Source of the DNA: Streptomyces sp. CB03234
Lineage (GTDB): Bacteria > Actinomycetota > Actinomycetes > Streptomycetales > Streptomycetaceae
Reading direction: 5' to 3'
Assembly (NCBI RefSeq): GCF_001905885.1
Contig: NZ_LIYH01000002.1
Span: 673,591-737,590, forward strand
Length of the DNA stretch: 64,000 bases
Within the stretch, counting starts at the first letter, position 1; each line of letters opens with the position of its first letter. Shown here one piece after another: positions 1 to 8,002 of this stretch. The notes below the pieces were generated by a model. It ran no database searches. It was not told the origin of the DNA and saw only the letters and a list, made by a program, of their open reading frames with translations. The position numbers and the translations under genes are program-made.

Positions 1-692
1 CGGGCGCCGAACTCTCGTGCCGGATCGACGGTATCGGCATGCACATGCTCGCGTACCTCTTCGACCCGGACGAGCCCGAGCTGGCCCGCGAGCGCGAGCT
101 GGTGCGCGACGACCGCGTCCCGCGCGCCCAGGGCATGATCGGCAAGCTCCAGGAACTGGGCGTCCCCGTCACCTGGGAGCGCGTCGCCGCCATCGCCGGT
201 GACGGTTCCGTCGGCCGGCCGCACATCGCCGAGGCGCTCGTCGAGCTCGGCGTCGTCCCCAGCGTCTCCGACGCCTTCACGCCCCAGTGGCTCGCCGACG
301 GCGGCCGGGCGTACGTCGAGAAGCACGAGCTCGACCCGTTCACCGCGATCCGGCTCGTCAAGGCGGCCGGCGGCGTCACCGTCTTCGCGCACCCCGGCGC
401 CGCCAAGCGCGGCCGCACGGTGCCCGAGTCGGTCATCGCCGAGCTCGCCGCGTACGGTCTCGACGGCATCGAGATCGACCACATGGACCACGACGAGCCC
501 ACGCGCGCCCGGCTGCGCGGCCTCGCCGCCGAGCTCGGCCTGCTGACGACCGGTTCCAGCGACTACCACGGCACCCGCAAGACCTGCCGGCTCGGCGACC
601 ACACCACCGACCCGGAGATCTACGGCGAGATCACGCGCCGCGCGACCGGCGCGTTCCCGGTCCCGGGCACGGGGGGACCCTCCCCGGCGTAA
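1..692 (+). CDS. PHP-domain phosphoesterase, 3' part (5' end outside window)
   Basis: The frame is open from base 3, giving 229 codons to the TAA; the start lies upstream of the window. Visible motifs are HMLAYLFDPD near the left edge, FAHPG around residue 129, and GSSDYHG close to the C-terminus. These are the metal-ligand segments of the PHP fold as found in TrpH/YciV-type proteins. Family members are cytosolic metal-dependent phosphoesterases acting on nucleotide 3',5'-bisphosphates or short RNA 5' ends; which substrate applies here cannot be read from the sequence. The next gene, MarC, is on the same strand 184 bp downstream. Confidence 0.85.
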   Translation, partial: GAELSCRIDGIGMHMLAYLFDPDEPELARERELVRDDRVPRAQGMIGKLQELGVPVTWERVAAIAGDGSVGRPHIAEALVELGVVPSVSDAFTPQWLADGGRAYVEKHELDPFTAIRLVKAAGGVTVFAHPGAAKRGRTVPESVIAELAAYGLDGIEIDHMDHDEPTRARLRGLAAELGLLTTGSSDYHGTRKTCRLGDHTTDPEIYGEITRRATGAFPVPGTGGPSPA

Positions 693-875
693 CCCTGGGG
701 GCCGACACCGCGCCCGCGACACCGCCCGCGGTGTGCCCCTCGGCGGACCTCCGCCCGGTCCCCGCGCCGCGGGACGCCGTCCGTGGCTCCTCGCGGCGGG
801 ATCCCGCCCACGAGACCTCAGCCCCATCCGCAACCGCAGTTCCCTGTACGACCCTCCTCCCGCAAGGCCCTCACT

Positions 876-1481
876 GTGTTCGACGTCGCCGTCTTCGGCT
901 CCCTCTTCCTCACCCTTTTTGTCATCATGGATCCCCCCGGGATCACCCCGATCTTCCTCGCCCTGACCTCCGGCCGGGCCACCAAGGTCCAGCGCCGGAT
1001 GGCCTGGCAGGCCGTCGCCGTCGCCTTCGGCGTGATCACCGTCTTCGGCATCCTGGGCCAGCAGATCCTGGCGTACCTGCATGTCTCCGTGCCCGCCCTG
1101 ATGATCGCGGGCGGTCTGCTCCTGCTGCTCATCGCGCTCGACCTGCTGACCGGCAAGACCGACGAACCCAAGCAGACGAAGGACGTCAACGTCGCCCTCG
1201 TACCGCTGGGCATGCCGCTGCTGGCCGGTCCCGGCGCCATCGTGTCGGTGATCCTCGCCGTGCAGCACGCGGACGGCGTCAGCGGGCAGGTCTCGGTGTG
1301 GGCGGCGATCGTCGCCATGCACGTCGTGCTGTGGCTGACCATGCGCTACTCGCTGCTGATCATCCGCATCATCAAGGACGGCGGTGTGGTGCTGGTGACC
1401 CGGCTCGCCGGAATGATGCTGTCGGCGATCGCGGTGCAGCAGATCATCAACGGCGTCACCCAGGTCATCCAGGGGGCGTGA
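876..1481 (+). CDS. MarC family integral membrane protein
   Basis: This 201-aa protein has about six hydrophobic segments and begins VFDVAVFGSLFLTLF. The signature IMDPPGITPIFLAL around residues 18-31 is typical of the MarC/UPF0056 family. GTG at 876 was chosen because it gives the usual family length (about 200 aa) and places the first membrane helix at the N-terminus. An in-frame GTG at 783 would add 31 Pro/Arg-rich residues with no membrane character. No good Shine-Dalgarno precedes 876. MarC proteins were once linked to multiple antibiotic resistance, but their transport role is unproven. No operon partner is evident: the next gene is convergent. Confidence 0.85.
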   Translation: MFDVAVFGSLFLTLFVIMDPPGITPIFLALTSGRATKVQRRMAWQAVAVAFGVITVFGILGQQILAYLHVSVPALMIAGGLLLLLIALDLLTGKTDEPKQTKDVNVALVPLGMPLLAGPGAIVSVILAVQHADGVSGQVSVWAAIVAMHVVLWLTMRYSLLIIRIIKDGGVVLVTRLAGMMLSAIAVQQIINGVTQVIQGA

Positions 1482-1576
1482 CACCTCACCGCGACATCAC
1501 TGCGCCCCCGTACGGATTCCGGCTCCCGACGATCGGGGCGGCGGAGTCCGCGCGGGGGCGCGGTGGCTCGTTCTCG

Positions 1577-1729
1577 TTATGAGGCCGTGGTCCCGGCCGG
1601 GCGGATCCAGATGCGCTGGCCGACCGAGGCGGCCTGCTGCACGATCCGGTTGACGGAGGCAGCGTCCACGACGGTGCTGTCCACGGCCGTGCCGTCGACG
1701 TCGTCGAGTCGCAGAATCTCGAAGCGCAT
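1577..1729 (-). CDS. Conserved small hypothetical protein (50 aa)
   Basis: This 50-aa protein runs from MRFEILRLDDVDG to IRPAGTTAS. The ATG at 1729 is preceded on the minus strand by GAAGGGAGAAGCCC, a good ribosome-binding site, so this start is preferred over in-frame upstream codons. It has no signal peptide, membrane segment or recognisable catalytic motif; it is mixed alpha/beta with a DSTVVDAASVNRIVQQAA helix-like stretch. I recall very similar short proteins in many Streptomyces genomes but know no function. It is transcribed divergently from the NYN-domain gene across a 174-bp gap. Confidence 0.7.
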   Translation of the reverse strand: MRFEILRLDDVDGTAVDSTVVDAASVNRIVQQAASVGQRIWIRPAGTTAS

Positions 1730-1799
1730 GGGCTTCTCCCTTCGTCCTGAGTTGATCCTCCTGCTGGAGAACTGTGTTCCGTACGAGTGCCAACGGTAT

Positions 1800-1821
1800 G
1801 TAGGGGGCAAACATTCCCTAC
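1800..1821. promoter_or_regulatory. Inverted repeat in divergent promoter region
   Basis: GTAGGG (1800-1805) and CCCTAC (1816-1821) form perfect 6-bp inverted arms around a 10-nt spacer. They lie in the gap between the divergent 50-aa gene and the NYN gene. The spacing of about two helical turns between arm centres would suit a dimeric regulator, but this is inference from one short repeat. An AT-rich patch (AAAGAAAATTTT) follows directly and could be part of a promoter. Confidence 0.25.
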
Positions 1822-1903
1822 GCTAAAGAAAATTTTCGGCCGTCTAAGTAATCCCAGATGGGTGGTGGCGAGCACCCGCCCGGCGGCGGACAATGAGCCC
1901 CGT

Positions 1904-2827
1904 ATGAACCATGACGCGGACACCCCCGCTCCCAGCCTCGGCCTCACCGAACTCGGCGCACGCCTGGAGCGCACCAATGAGCTCCTGCAGCGCATGCTGG
2001 CCGAGGTCGCCAAGACGCCCTCGACACACGCCATCTTCGTCGACGCCGGTTACGTCCATGCTGCGGCCGGGTTGCTTGTGGCGGGCACCGAGGACCGGCG
2101 CTCCTTCGACCTGGACGCGGAAGGGCTCATCGAGGCCTTCATCGACAAGGCCCGCACCATCTTCGCGGACAGCCGGCTGCTGCGCGTCTATTGGTACGAC
2201 GGTGCCCGGCGCCGCATCCACACCCCCGAACAGCAGGCGATCGCCGAACTCCCCGACGTCAAGGTCCGGCTCGGCAACCTCAACGCCAACAACCAGCAGA
2301 AGGGCGTCGACTCGCTGATCCGGACGGACCTGGAGTCGCTGGCCCGCCACCGCGCCATCAGCGACGCGGCGCTGGTCGGCGGCGACGAGGACCTGGTCTC
2401 GGCGGTCGAGGCCGCCCAGGGCTACGGGGCGCGCGTCCACCTCTGGGGCATCGAGGCGGCGGACGGCCGCAACCAGGCCGAACCGCTGCTCTGGGAGGTC
2501 GACAGCACCCGCACCTTCGACCTCGACTTCTGCCGCCCCTACATAACCCGGCGGCCCGTGACGACGTACGAGAGCGAGGGCGAGCCGCCGCCGTCACGCG
2601 ACGAGGTGCGGTTCGTGGGCGCCCGGATAGCGGAGACGTGGCTGGCCGAGCGGGGCCAGGCAGCGATGGCCGAGCTGCTGCCCGGCCACCCGTACCTGCC
2701 CGGACCCGTGGACCAGGACCTGCTCATCGAGGCGGAGCGGGTGCTGAGCCGGTCCCTGCGCGGGCACGCCGTGCTGCGGCGGTCGCTGCGGGACGGCTTC
2801 TGGCAGCACCTTCAGTCGCGGTTCTGA
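1904..2827 (+). CDS. NYN/PIN-like domain protein
   Basis: This 307-aa protein carries an NYN (PIN-like ribonuclease) domain over roughly residues 35-215. HAIFVDAGYVH supplies the first conserved Asp, and DSLIRTDLESLA with ALVGGDEDLVSAVEAA supplies the later acidic positions expected for a metal-dependent nuclease site. A short helical N-terminus (LTELGARLERTNELLQRMLAEV) may form a coiled coil. The C-terminal 90 residues have the look of a winged-helix or OST-HTH-like tail (LLPGHPYLPGPVDQDLLIEAERVL), which is less certain. ATG 1904 was chosen because translation upstream of it is basic and non-conserved in character. The 3' end overlaps the convergent hydrolase gene by 16 bp. Confidence 0.8.
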   Translation: MNHDADTPAPSLGLTELGARLERTNELLQRMLAEVAKTPSTHAIFVDAGYVHAAAGLLVAGTEDRRSFDLDAEGLIEAFIDKARTIFADSRLLRVYWYDGARRRIHTPEQQAIAELPDVKVRLGNLNANNQQKGVDSLIRTDLESLARHRAISDAALVGGDEDLVSAVEAAQGYGARVHLWGIEAADGRNQAEPLLWEVDSTRTFDLDFCRPYITRRPVTTYESEGEPPPSRDEVRFVGARIAETWLAERGQAAMAELLPGHPYLPGPVDQDLLIEAERVLSRSLRGHAVLRRSLRDGFWQHLQSRF

Positions 2828-3681
2828 CGGTCCCAGAACCGGGACACGGCAGTCGCGGTCTCCACCGGCCGGTCCGTGTTCGGTGAGTGCTCGGCGCCCT
2901 CGACGCGCGTGCGGTGGGCGCCCAGCCGGTCCGCCATCGCGTCGAGGAGCGGCACCGGCCAGGTGTCGTCCCGCACGCCCGAGATGACGTGCACGGGCAG
3001 CGGCGGGCGCAGCGCGGCGAGCTCGTCCACCCGGTCGGGTTCCATGGTCAGTTGGCGGCCGGTGGCCAGCAACTGCGCCGGATTGTGCAGCAGCCAGCGG
3101 CGGCGGAGGTCCTCGCGGCGGCTGCCGGCCTCGTCGGCGTCCTCGGGCGGGTCCAGGGCGCGCATGGCGTCCCACACCTGACCCATGGTCATCACCGCGA
3201 GCGCGTCGCTCAGCAGCTTGATCTTCTCCTGCTGGGCCGGGGCGACCTCGGCGGGCCCGGACGACATCAGCGTGAGCGTCGCGAAGGGCCGCGCGTCGAG
3301 CAGTACGGCGGCGCGGGCGATCTGGCCGCCGAGGGAATGGCCGAGGAGGTGGACCGGGCCGGAGTCGAGCGCCTCCGCCTGGGCCAGCGCGTCGCGCGCC
3401 AACTCCTCCTGGGCGTACGCCTGTTGATCGGCGGGGCCGGGCGTCTCGTACTGCCCGCGGCCGTCGACGGCGACGGCACGGTAGCCGGCGTCGGCGAGCG
3501 GTTCCAGCATGGCGATGAAGTCCTCCTTGGACCCGGTGTACCCGGGCAGCAGGAGGGCCGTTCCCTTCGGCTCCGTACCGTCGGCGGGCGCCGCGTCCAG
3601 CACGGCGAAGTCACCGCGCGACGTGCGGAGAGCGTGGGCACGGGCGCAGGGGGGCGGGGTGAACGTGGGCGGGCGGCTCAT
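2812..3681 (-). CDS. Alpha/beta hydrolase
   Basis: This 289-aa alpha/beta-hydrolase fold protein has a recognisable triad. The nucleophile elbow is GHSLGG (about residues 115-120), the acid lies in SGVRDDTW, and the His in EGAEHSPN near the C-terminus. An oxyanion segment, LLPGYTGSKEDF, is seen near residue 46. There is no signal peptide, so the protein is probably cytosolic, and its substrate is unknown. The ATG at 3681 starts MSRPPTFTPPP. The gene follows the DEAD-helicase gene on the same strand, but a strong hairpin separates them, so it is probably its own unit. Its last 16 bp overlap the convergent NYN gene. Confidence 0.85.
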   Translation of the reverse strand: MSRPPTFTPPPCARAHALRTSRGDFAVLDAAPADGTEPKGTALLLPGYTGSKEDFIAMLEPLADAGYRAVAVDGRGQYETPGPADQQAYAQEELARDALAQAEALDSGPVHLLGHSLGGQIARAAVLLDARPFATLTLMSSGPAEVAPAQQEKIKLLSDALAVMTMGQVWDAMRALDPPEDADEAGSRREDLRRRWLLHNPAQLLATGRQLTMEPDRVDELAALRPPLPVHVISGVRDDTWPVPLLDAMADRLGAHRTRVEGAEHSPNTDRPVETATAVSRFWDRQNRD

Positions 3682-3717
3682 GGAACGAGGCTAGCGGGGC
3701 GTGCGCCCCGGGCGCCG

Positions 3718-3766
3718 ACACGGCGACGGCCCCGCCTCCCGGGTGGGGGCGGGGCCGTCGCCGTGT
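3718..3766 (-). terminator. Strong hairpin terminator after DEAD-box helicase
   Basis: A perfect 19-bp stem (3718-3736 paired with 3748-3766) encloses an 11-nt loop between the end of the helicase gene and the start of the hydrolase gene. There is no clear T-run, which is normal for Streptomyces terminators. It would end the helicase transcript. Confidence 0.75.
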
Positions 3767-3828
3767 GCCTGATGCGGCGGTGGGCTGCCGGTCGTGGCCG
3801 TCAGCCGTCAGCCGTCAGTCGTGGGCCG

Positions 3829-5973
3829 TCAGCTCTCGGGCTGGGCGGCGGCCACGGCCTTCTTCGTCGCCCGGCGCCGGCGGGGCTTGGCCTCGGCGGC
3901 CGGCTCGGTGGCTGCCGGGGCGTCGGTGGTCACCGCGGCGACCGGCTCGGTGGCCTTGCGGGTGCGCCGGCGGGGCTTGGTCTCGGCGGCCGGTTCGGTG
4001 GCTGCCGGGGCGTCGGTGGTTTCCGGGGCGGTGGCGGCCTTGCGGGTGCGGCGGGGCTTGGCCTCGGCGACCGGTTCGGTGGCTGCCGGGGCGTCGGTGG
4101 TCACCTCGGCGGCCGGCTCGGTGGCCTTGCGGGTGCGGCGGGGCTTGGTCTCGGCGACCGGTTCGGTGGCTGCCGGGGTGTCGGTGGTCACCTCGGCGGC
4201 CGGCTCGGTGGCCTTGCGGGTGCGGCGGCGGGGCTTGGTGGGCTCCTCCGCGACCTCCGCCACGGCCTCGACCGGCGCGGTGGCCGCGGCTTCCGCCGCC
4301 GGGGCGCCCGCGCGGGTGCGGGTACGGCGCCGGCGGGGGGTGCGGGGCGCCGGGGTCTCCTCGGCCGCGGGGGCCTCGGGAGCCGTGGTGGTCGCCGCCT
4401 CGGCGGTCACCGGGGCGTCGGCCGCCAACGGGGCGCCGCCCCGCGTGCGACGGCGCTGACGCGGCGTACGCGTACGCTCCGGGCGCTCCTCCGTACGCTC
4501 CGTACGCTCCGTACGGTCCGAACGCTCCGAGCGCCGTCCGCGCGAACCGCGGCCGCCGGTCTCGCCGAGGTCCTCGACCTCTTCGGCGTCCAGGCCGGCA
4601 CGGGTCCGCTCGGCACGCGGCAGGACGCCCTTCGTACCCTCCGGGATGTCCATCTCCGCGTACAGGTGCGGGGACGTCGAGTACGTCTCGACCGGGTCGT
4701 GGAAGTTCAGGCCCAGCGCCTTGTTGATCAGCTGCCAGCGCGGGATGTCGTCCCAGTCCACCAGCGTGACGGCGATGCCCTTCTTGCCCGCGCGGCCCGT
4801 GCGGCCCACGCGGTGGAGGAAGGTCTTCTCGTCCTCGGGGGACTGGTAGTTGATCACGTGCGTGACGCCCTCGACGTCGATGCCGCGGGCCGCGACGTCG
4901 GTGCAGACCAGGACGTCGACCTTGCCGTTGCGGAAGGCGCGCAGCGCCTGCTCGCGGGCGCCCTGGCCGAGGTCGCCGTGGACCGCGCCGGAGGCGAAGC
5001 CGCGCCGTTCGAGCTGCTCGGCGATGTCGGCCGCCGTGCGCTTGGTACGGCAGAAGATCATCGCGAGCCCGCGGCCGTTGGCCTGCAGGATGCGCGAGAC
5101 CATCTCGGGCTTGTCCATGGAGTGCGCGCGGTACACGTACTGCGCGATGTTCGCGACCGTCGCGCCCTCGTCGTCCGGCGCGGTGGCGCGGATGTGGGTG
5201 GGCTGCGACATGTAGCGGCGGGCCAGGCCGATGACCGCGCCCGGCATGGTCGCCGAGAACAGCATGGTCTGGCGCTTCGCCGGAAGCATGTTGATGATCT
5301 TCTCGACGTCGGGCAGGAAGCCCAGGTCGAGCATTTCGTCGGCCTCGTCGAGGACGAGGGCCTTGACCTTGGACAGGTCCAGCTTGCGCTGCCCGGCGAG
5401 GTCGAGAAGACGGCCCGGGGTGCCGACGATCACGTCGACACCCTTCTTCAGGGCCTCGACCTGCGGCTCGTACGCCCGGCCGCCGTAGATCGCGAGAACG
5501 CGGACGTTACGGACCTTGCCGGCGGTGAGCAGGTCATTGGTGACCTGGGTGCACAGCTCGCGGGTGGGGACGACCACCAGCGCCTGCGGGGCGTCGGTCA
5601 GCTGCTCGGGCTTCGCCCGGCCCGCCTCGACGTCCGCGGGGACGGTGACGCGCTCCAGCAGCGGCAGGCCGAAACCGAGAGTCTTGCCGGTGCCGGTCTT
5701 GGCCTGGCCGATGACGTCGGTGCCGGAGAGTGCGACCGGAAGGGTCATCTCCTGGATGGGGAAGGGGGACGTGATGCCGACGGCTTCGAGCGCCTCGGCC
5801 GTCTCGGGAAGGATCCCGAGCTCTCGGAAAGTCGTAGTCAGGGTGCTGCCTCTTCTGTGAGACGCGGCATGAGGCGAACGCTTGGGGGTCTTACCGTGCC
5901 GGTGACTGTCCGGCCGCAGACCGCGAGATCGCAGCCGAGTGGCACGGGACCACTGCCGTCGCTCTAGCGTCAT
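3829..5973 (-). CDS. DEAD-box ATP-dependent RNA helicase with repetitive basic C-terminal tail
   Basis: This is a 714-aa RhlE/CsdA-type helicase. Motifs in order are the Q motif (FPIQEMTLP, about 71-79), Walker A AKTGTGKT (91-98), PTREL, LDEADEML, LFSATMP, ARGIDVEG and HRVGRTGRAG. Beyond residue 440 the protein turns into a Lys/Arg/Ala/Pro-rich tail. The last 120 or so residues are near-identical repeats of KPRRRTRKATEPAAEVTTDAPAATEPVAE type, likely an RNA-binding disordered tail. The start is uncertain: ATG 5973 has only a weak ribosome-binding site, while CTG 5841 (LTTTFRELGI) sits 4 nt after GAGGCAG and begins right at the conserved domain. The neighbouring ferritin-like gene is divergent, as around mycobacterial rhlE. 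Confidence 0.88.
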   Translation of the reverse strand: MTLERRQWSRATRLRSRGLRPDSHRHGKTPKRSPHAASHRRGSTLTTTFRELGILPETAEALEAVGITSPFPIQEMTLPVALSGTDVIGQAKTGTGKTLGFGLPLLERVTVPADVEAGRAKPEQLTDAPQALVVVPTRELCTQVTNDLLTAGKVRNVRVLAIYGGRAYEPQVEALKKGVDVIVGTPGRLLDLAGQRKLDLSKVKALVLDEADEMLDLGFLPDVEKIINMLPAKRQTMLFSATMPGAVIGLARRYMSQPTHIRATAPDDEGATVANIAQYVYRAHSMDKPEMVSRILQANGRGLAMIFCRTKRTAADIAEQLERRGFASGAVHGDLGQGAREQALRAFRNGKVDVLVCTDVAARGIDVEGVTHVINYQSPEDEKTFLHRVGRTGRAGKKGIAVTLVDWDDIPRWQLINKALGLNFHDPVETYSTSPHLYAEMDIPEGTKGVLPRAERTRAGLDAEEVEDLGETGGRGSRGRRSERSDRTERTERTEERPERTRTPRQRRRTRGGAPLAADAPVTAEAATTTAPEAPAAEETPAPRTPRRRRTRTRAGAPAAEAAATAPVEAVAEVAEEPTKPRRRTRKATEPAAEVTTDTPAATEPVAETKPRRTRKATEPAAEVTTDAPAATEPVAEAKPRRTRKAATAPETTDAPAATEPAAETKPRRRTRKATEPVAAVTTDAPAATEPAAEAKPRRRRATKKAVAAAQPES
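3886..4236. repeat. In-frame tandem repeats in helicase tail
   Basis: Four to five imperfect copies of a unit of about 90-100 bp, built from GGTTCGGTGGCTGCCGGGG and GCGTCGGTGGTCACC blocks, lie inside the 3' end of the helicase gene. On the coding strand they encode the TEPAAE-KPRR-TRKATEP units. Near-identity of adjacent copies suggests recent expansion or gene conversion and predicts length variation between strains. Confidence 0.75.
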
Positions 5974-6245
5974 ACCGCTGAGGGGCCCCTCATGTGCGGC
6001 GCGGTGCGCGCACGGAGGGCTGTCGGGTCGGAGCCGATCGGGCCACCGACCGGGCATCCTCATTCATGAGATGGCCCACCGAGTACGTACGAACATGACT
6101 GCATACTCAGCAGGCGCAATATCACTGTACCCCGGATCCGCGCAGGTGTGTTGGGTCAATTCATAAGGAGGGGGAGGTCACACTGCAGGCCGCAGTGGAT
6201 GACCAGGGCCTTCCGTGCCGCGGCGGGCGGGCTATTGTGCGCTTT

Positions 6246-7001
6246 ATGGAGACGCCTGACAACGCCGCCGCTTCCGCTGCTTCCGCTGCTTCCGCCGACG
6301 AACCGACCGGGATCGCCGCCCTGGATTGGGCCGGTGCCTCCGCCGAGCCCCAGTACCGCGCCGCGGTCGTGGACCTGCTCGGCGCGCTCGCGTACGGAGA
6401 GCTTGCGGCCTTCGAGCGGCTGGCCGAGGACGCGAAGCTCGCGCCGACGCTCGCCGACAAGGCGGAGCTGGCGAAGATGGCGTCGGCCGAGTTCCACCAC
6501 TTCGAGCGGCTGCGGGACCGGCTGACGGCGATCGACGCGGAGCCGACGGCCGCGATGGAGCCGTTCGCGAAGGCGCTGGACGACTTCCACCGCCAGACCG
6601 CGCCGTCCGACTGGCTGGAGGGCCTGGTCAAGGCGTACGTCGGCGACTCGATCGCCAGCGACTTCTACCGCGAGGTCGCCGTCCGGCTGGACTCCGACAC
6701 GCGCGCGCTGGTGCTGGCGGTGCTGGACGACACCGGGCACGGCAACTTCGCCGTCGAGAAGGTGCGCGCCGCGATCGAGGCCGATCCGCGGGTGGGCGGC
6801 CGTCTCGCCCTGTGGGCCCGCCGCCTGATGGGCGAGGCCCTGTCCCAGGCCCAGCGGGTGGTGGCGGAGCGCGACGCGCTGTCCACGATGCTCGTCGGCG
6901 GCGTCGCGGACGGCTTCGACCTGGCGGCGGTCGGCGAGATGTTCTCGCGCATCACCAAGGCCCACACCAAGCGCATGGCCGCGCTGGGTCTGGCTGCCTG
7001 A
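6246..7001 (+). CDS. Ferritin-fold, tRNA-hydroxylase (MiaE)-like protein
   Basis: This 251-aa helical protein has ferritin-like metal-ligand signatures: YGELAAFERLAEDA (helix 1), MASAEFHHFERL with an ExxH-type motif (helix 2), and further acidic/His positions in ASDFYREV and LDDTGHGNFAVEK. This resembles the MiaE-like diiron hydroxylase family. Whether tRNA is the substrate is unproven for the actinobacterial members. ATG 6246 precedes a Ser/Ala-rich N-terminus; an in-frame GTG at 6195 would add 17 residues but lacks a well-placed ribosome-binding site. The gene is divergent from the DEAD-box helicase across 272 bp, which holds no other gene that I can see. A hairpin follows. Confidence 0.8.
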   Translation: METPDNAAASAASAASADEPTGIAALDWAGASAEPQYRAAVVDLLGALAYGELAAFERLAEDAKLAPTLADKAELAKMASAEFHHFERLRDRLTAIDAEPTAAMEPFAKALDDFHRQTAPSDWLEGLVKAYVGDSIASDFYREVAVRLDSDTRALVLAVLDDTGHGNFAVEKVRAAIEADPRVGGRLALWARRLMGEALSQAQRVVAERDALSTMLVGGVADGFDLAAVGEMFSRITKAHTKRMAALGLAA

Positions 7002-7041
7002 CGGGGCGGCCGCCCATCCGCTGACACGGGCCCGTCCCGCT

Positions 7042-7071
7042 GCCCGCGCCGGTCGCCGTACCGGCGGGGGC
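7042..7071 (+). terminator. Hairpin after ferritin-like gene
   Basis: CGCCGGT (7047-7053) pairs with ACCGGCG (7060-7066), and the outer GCCC/GGGC bases extend the stem past a mismatch. It lies 45 bp past the ferritin-like stop. The rest of the stretch to 7275 is G+C-rich with no gene visible. Confidence 0.45.
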
Positions 7072-7275
7072 GGCCCTTTCGGGGCCGGCGCGGAGCCGTG
7101 CCGGGGGCGGGCCTGAGGTTTCTGGGCGCCTGCCGCGCCGCGCGCTGGTGGTCATTCTCGGCGCGAAGCTGCCGCGCCCAGGGGCGTGGGGCGTCAGCCC
7201 CGACGTACAACCAGCCTCGCCCCGCCAAGGGGCCCGGGGGCGGAGCCCAAGGGGTACCGGGGCGCGCGGCCCCGG

Positions 7276-7551
7276 TCAGGTGGCCGCTGAGCGGCGCAGG
7301 CGGCGGGCCGGGCGCAGCAGCAGGGAGAGGACGACCGCGGCGACCGCGACCGCGCCGAGCACGGTGCCCAGCGCGTGGCCCGGGCCGAGCGCCGCGTGAG
7401 TGATCAGGGCGCCGAACAACGCGCCGAGCACCCCCGCGCCGAGGACCACGCGGCGTGACGGGAGCCGGTCGGCCAGGCGGTGGGCGGCCGCCCAGGACAG
7501 TGCGAATCCGAGCACGACGGAGCCGAAAGCTTCCCAGAACACGCGGATCAC
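7276..7551 (-). CDS. Small membrane protein, uncharacterised
   Basis: This 91-aa protein (GTG start, VIRVFWEAFGSVVLGF) has three hydrophobic segments: FGSVVLGFALSWAAAH, VVLGAGVLGALFGALI and ALGTVLGAVAVAAVVLSLLL. It ends in an Arg-rich tail (RPARRLRRS), suggesting a small inner-membrane protein with a cytosolic C-terminus. The upstream in-frame extension to 7632 is hydrophilic, so 7551 was preferred. I recognise no family with certainty. Its position between a ferritin-like gene and DUF3107 resembles that of the unnamed small gene next to DUF3107 in mycobacteria. Confidence 0.6.
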   Translation of the reverse strand: MIRVFWEAFGSVVLGFALSWAAAHRLADRLPSRRVVLGAGVLGALFGALITHAALGPGHALGTVLGAVAVAAVVLSLLLRPARRLRRSAAT

Positions 7552-7636
7552 CTCGCGGACGGCGGGGCGGGCAAAACGGTCACAGGCCGTACTACCCGAT
7601 GCGCGTGAAACGCAATCCTCGTCGTGGGGCACGTGA

Positions 7637-7668
7637 AAGGCCCGGCGGGAGCAACCCCGCCGGGCCTT
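7637..7668 (-). terminator. Hairpin terminator after DUF3107 gene
   Basis: A 13-bp perfect stem (7637-7649 with 7656-7668) and a 6-nt loop sit 22 bp past the stop of the DUF3107 gene and upstream of the small membrane protein gene. Confidence 0.75.
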
Positions 7669-7689
7669 CGCGTCGTACTGCCGTACTGC

Positions 7690-7917
7690 TCAGAGCGCCC
7701 CGAAGCCCACCCGCGGCTTCGCCGGCTCGCCGATCTCCACGTAGGCGATCCGGTCCGTCGGCACCAGGACCTTGCGGCCCTTGTCGTCCGTCAGGCTGAG
7801 CAGCTGCGTCTTTCCGGCCAGCGCGTCGGTGACCGCGCGCTCCACCTCCTCGGCGGACTGCCCGCTCTCCAGAGCGATCTCCCGGGGCGCGTGCTGCACG
7901 CCGATCTTGACCTCCAC
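7690..7917 (-). CDS. DUF3107 family protein
   Basis: This 75-aa protein starts VEVKIGVQHAPREIALES and contains the DUF3107 pattern VERAVTDAL, LLSLTDDKGRKVLVP and IAYVEIGE. GTG 7917 is fixed by GGAGGG eight bases upstream; the longer in-frame ATG form would ignore this ribosome-binding site. It is a small beta-rich, probably cytosolic protein of unknown function, found almost only in Actinobacteria (Rv3208A/TB9.4 in M. tuberculosis, from memory). It lies next to a TetR gene on the same strand, as in mycobacteria, and could be co-transcribed with it across an 85-bp gap. Confidence 0.85.
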   Translation of the reverse strand: MEVKIGVQHAPREIALESGQSAEEVERAVTDALAGKTQLLSLTDDKGRKVLVPTDRIAYVEIGEPAKPRVGFGAL

Positions 7918-8002
7918 GGCTATGTCCCTCCGAACGGTCAGCGTTGCGCGGTCAGCCGCGCCGTACGCTGCACACATTAGCCCGGAGAGACGACACCGAT
8001 CA

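Noticed and set aside
2887..5967. Long open frame of about 1000 codons antisense to the DEAD-box helicase and hydrolase
   Set aside because: Its composition is the Gly/Arg/Val-rich pattern of an antisense shadow, it spans two real genes and a terminator hairpin, and the opposite strand carries complete helicase motifs.
6195..6245. GTG 6195 as start of the ferritin-like protein
   Set aside because: The nearest Shine-Dalgarno-like AAGGAGGGGG is over 20 nt away and the added residues are non-conserved in character.
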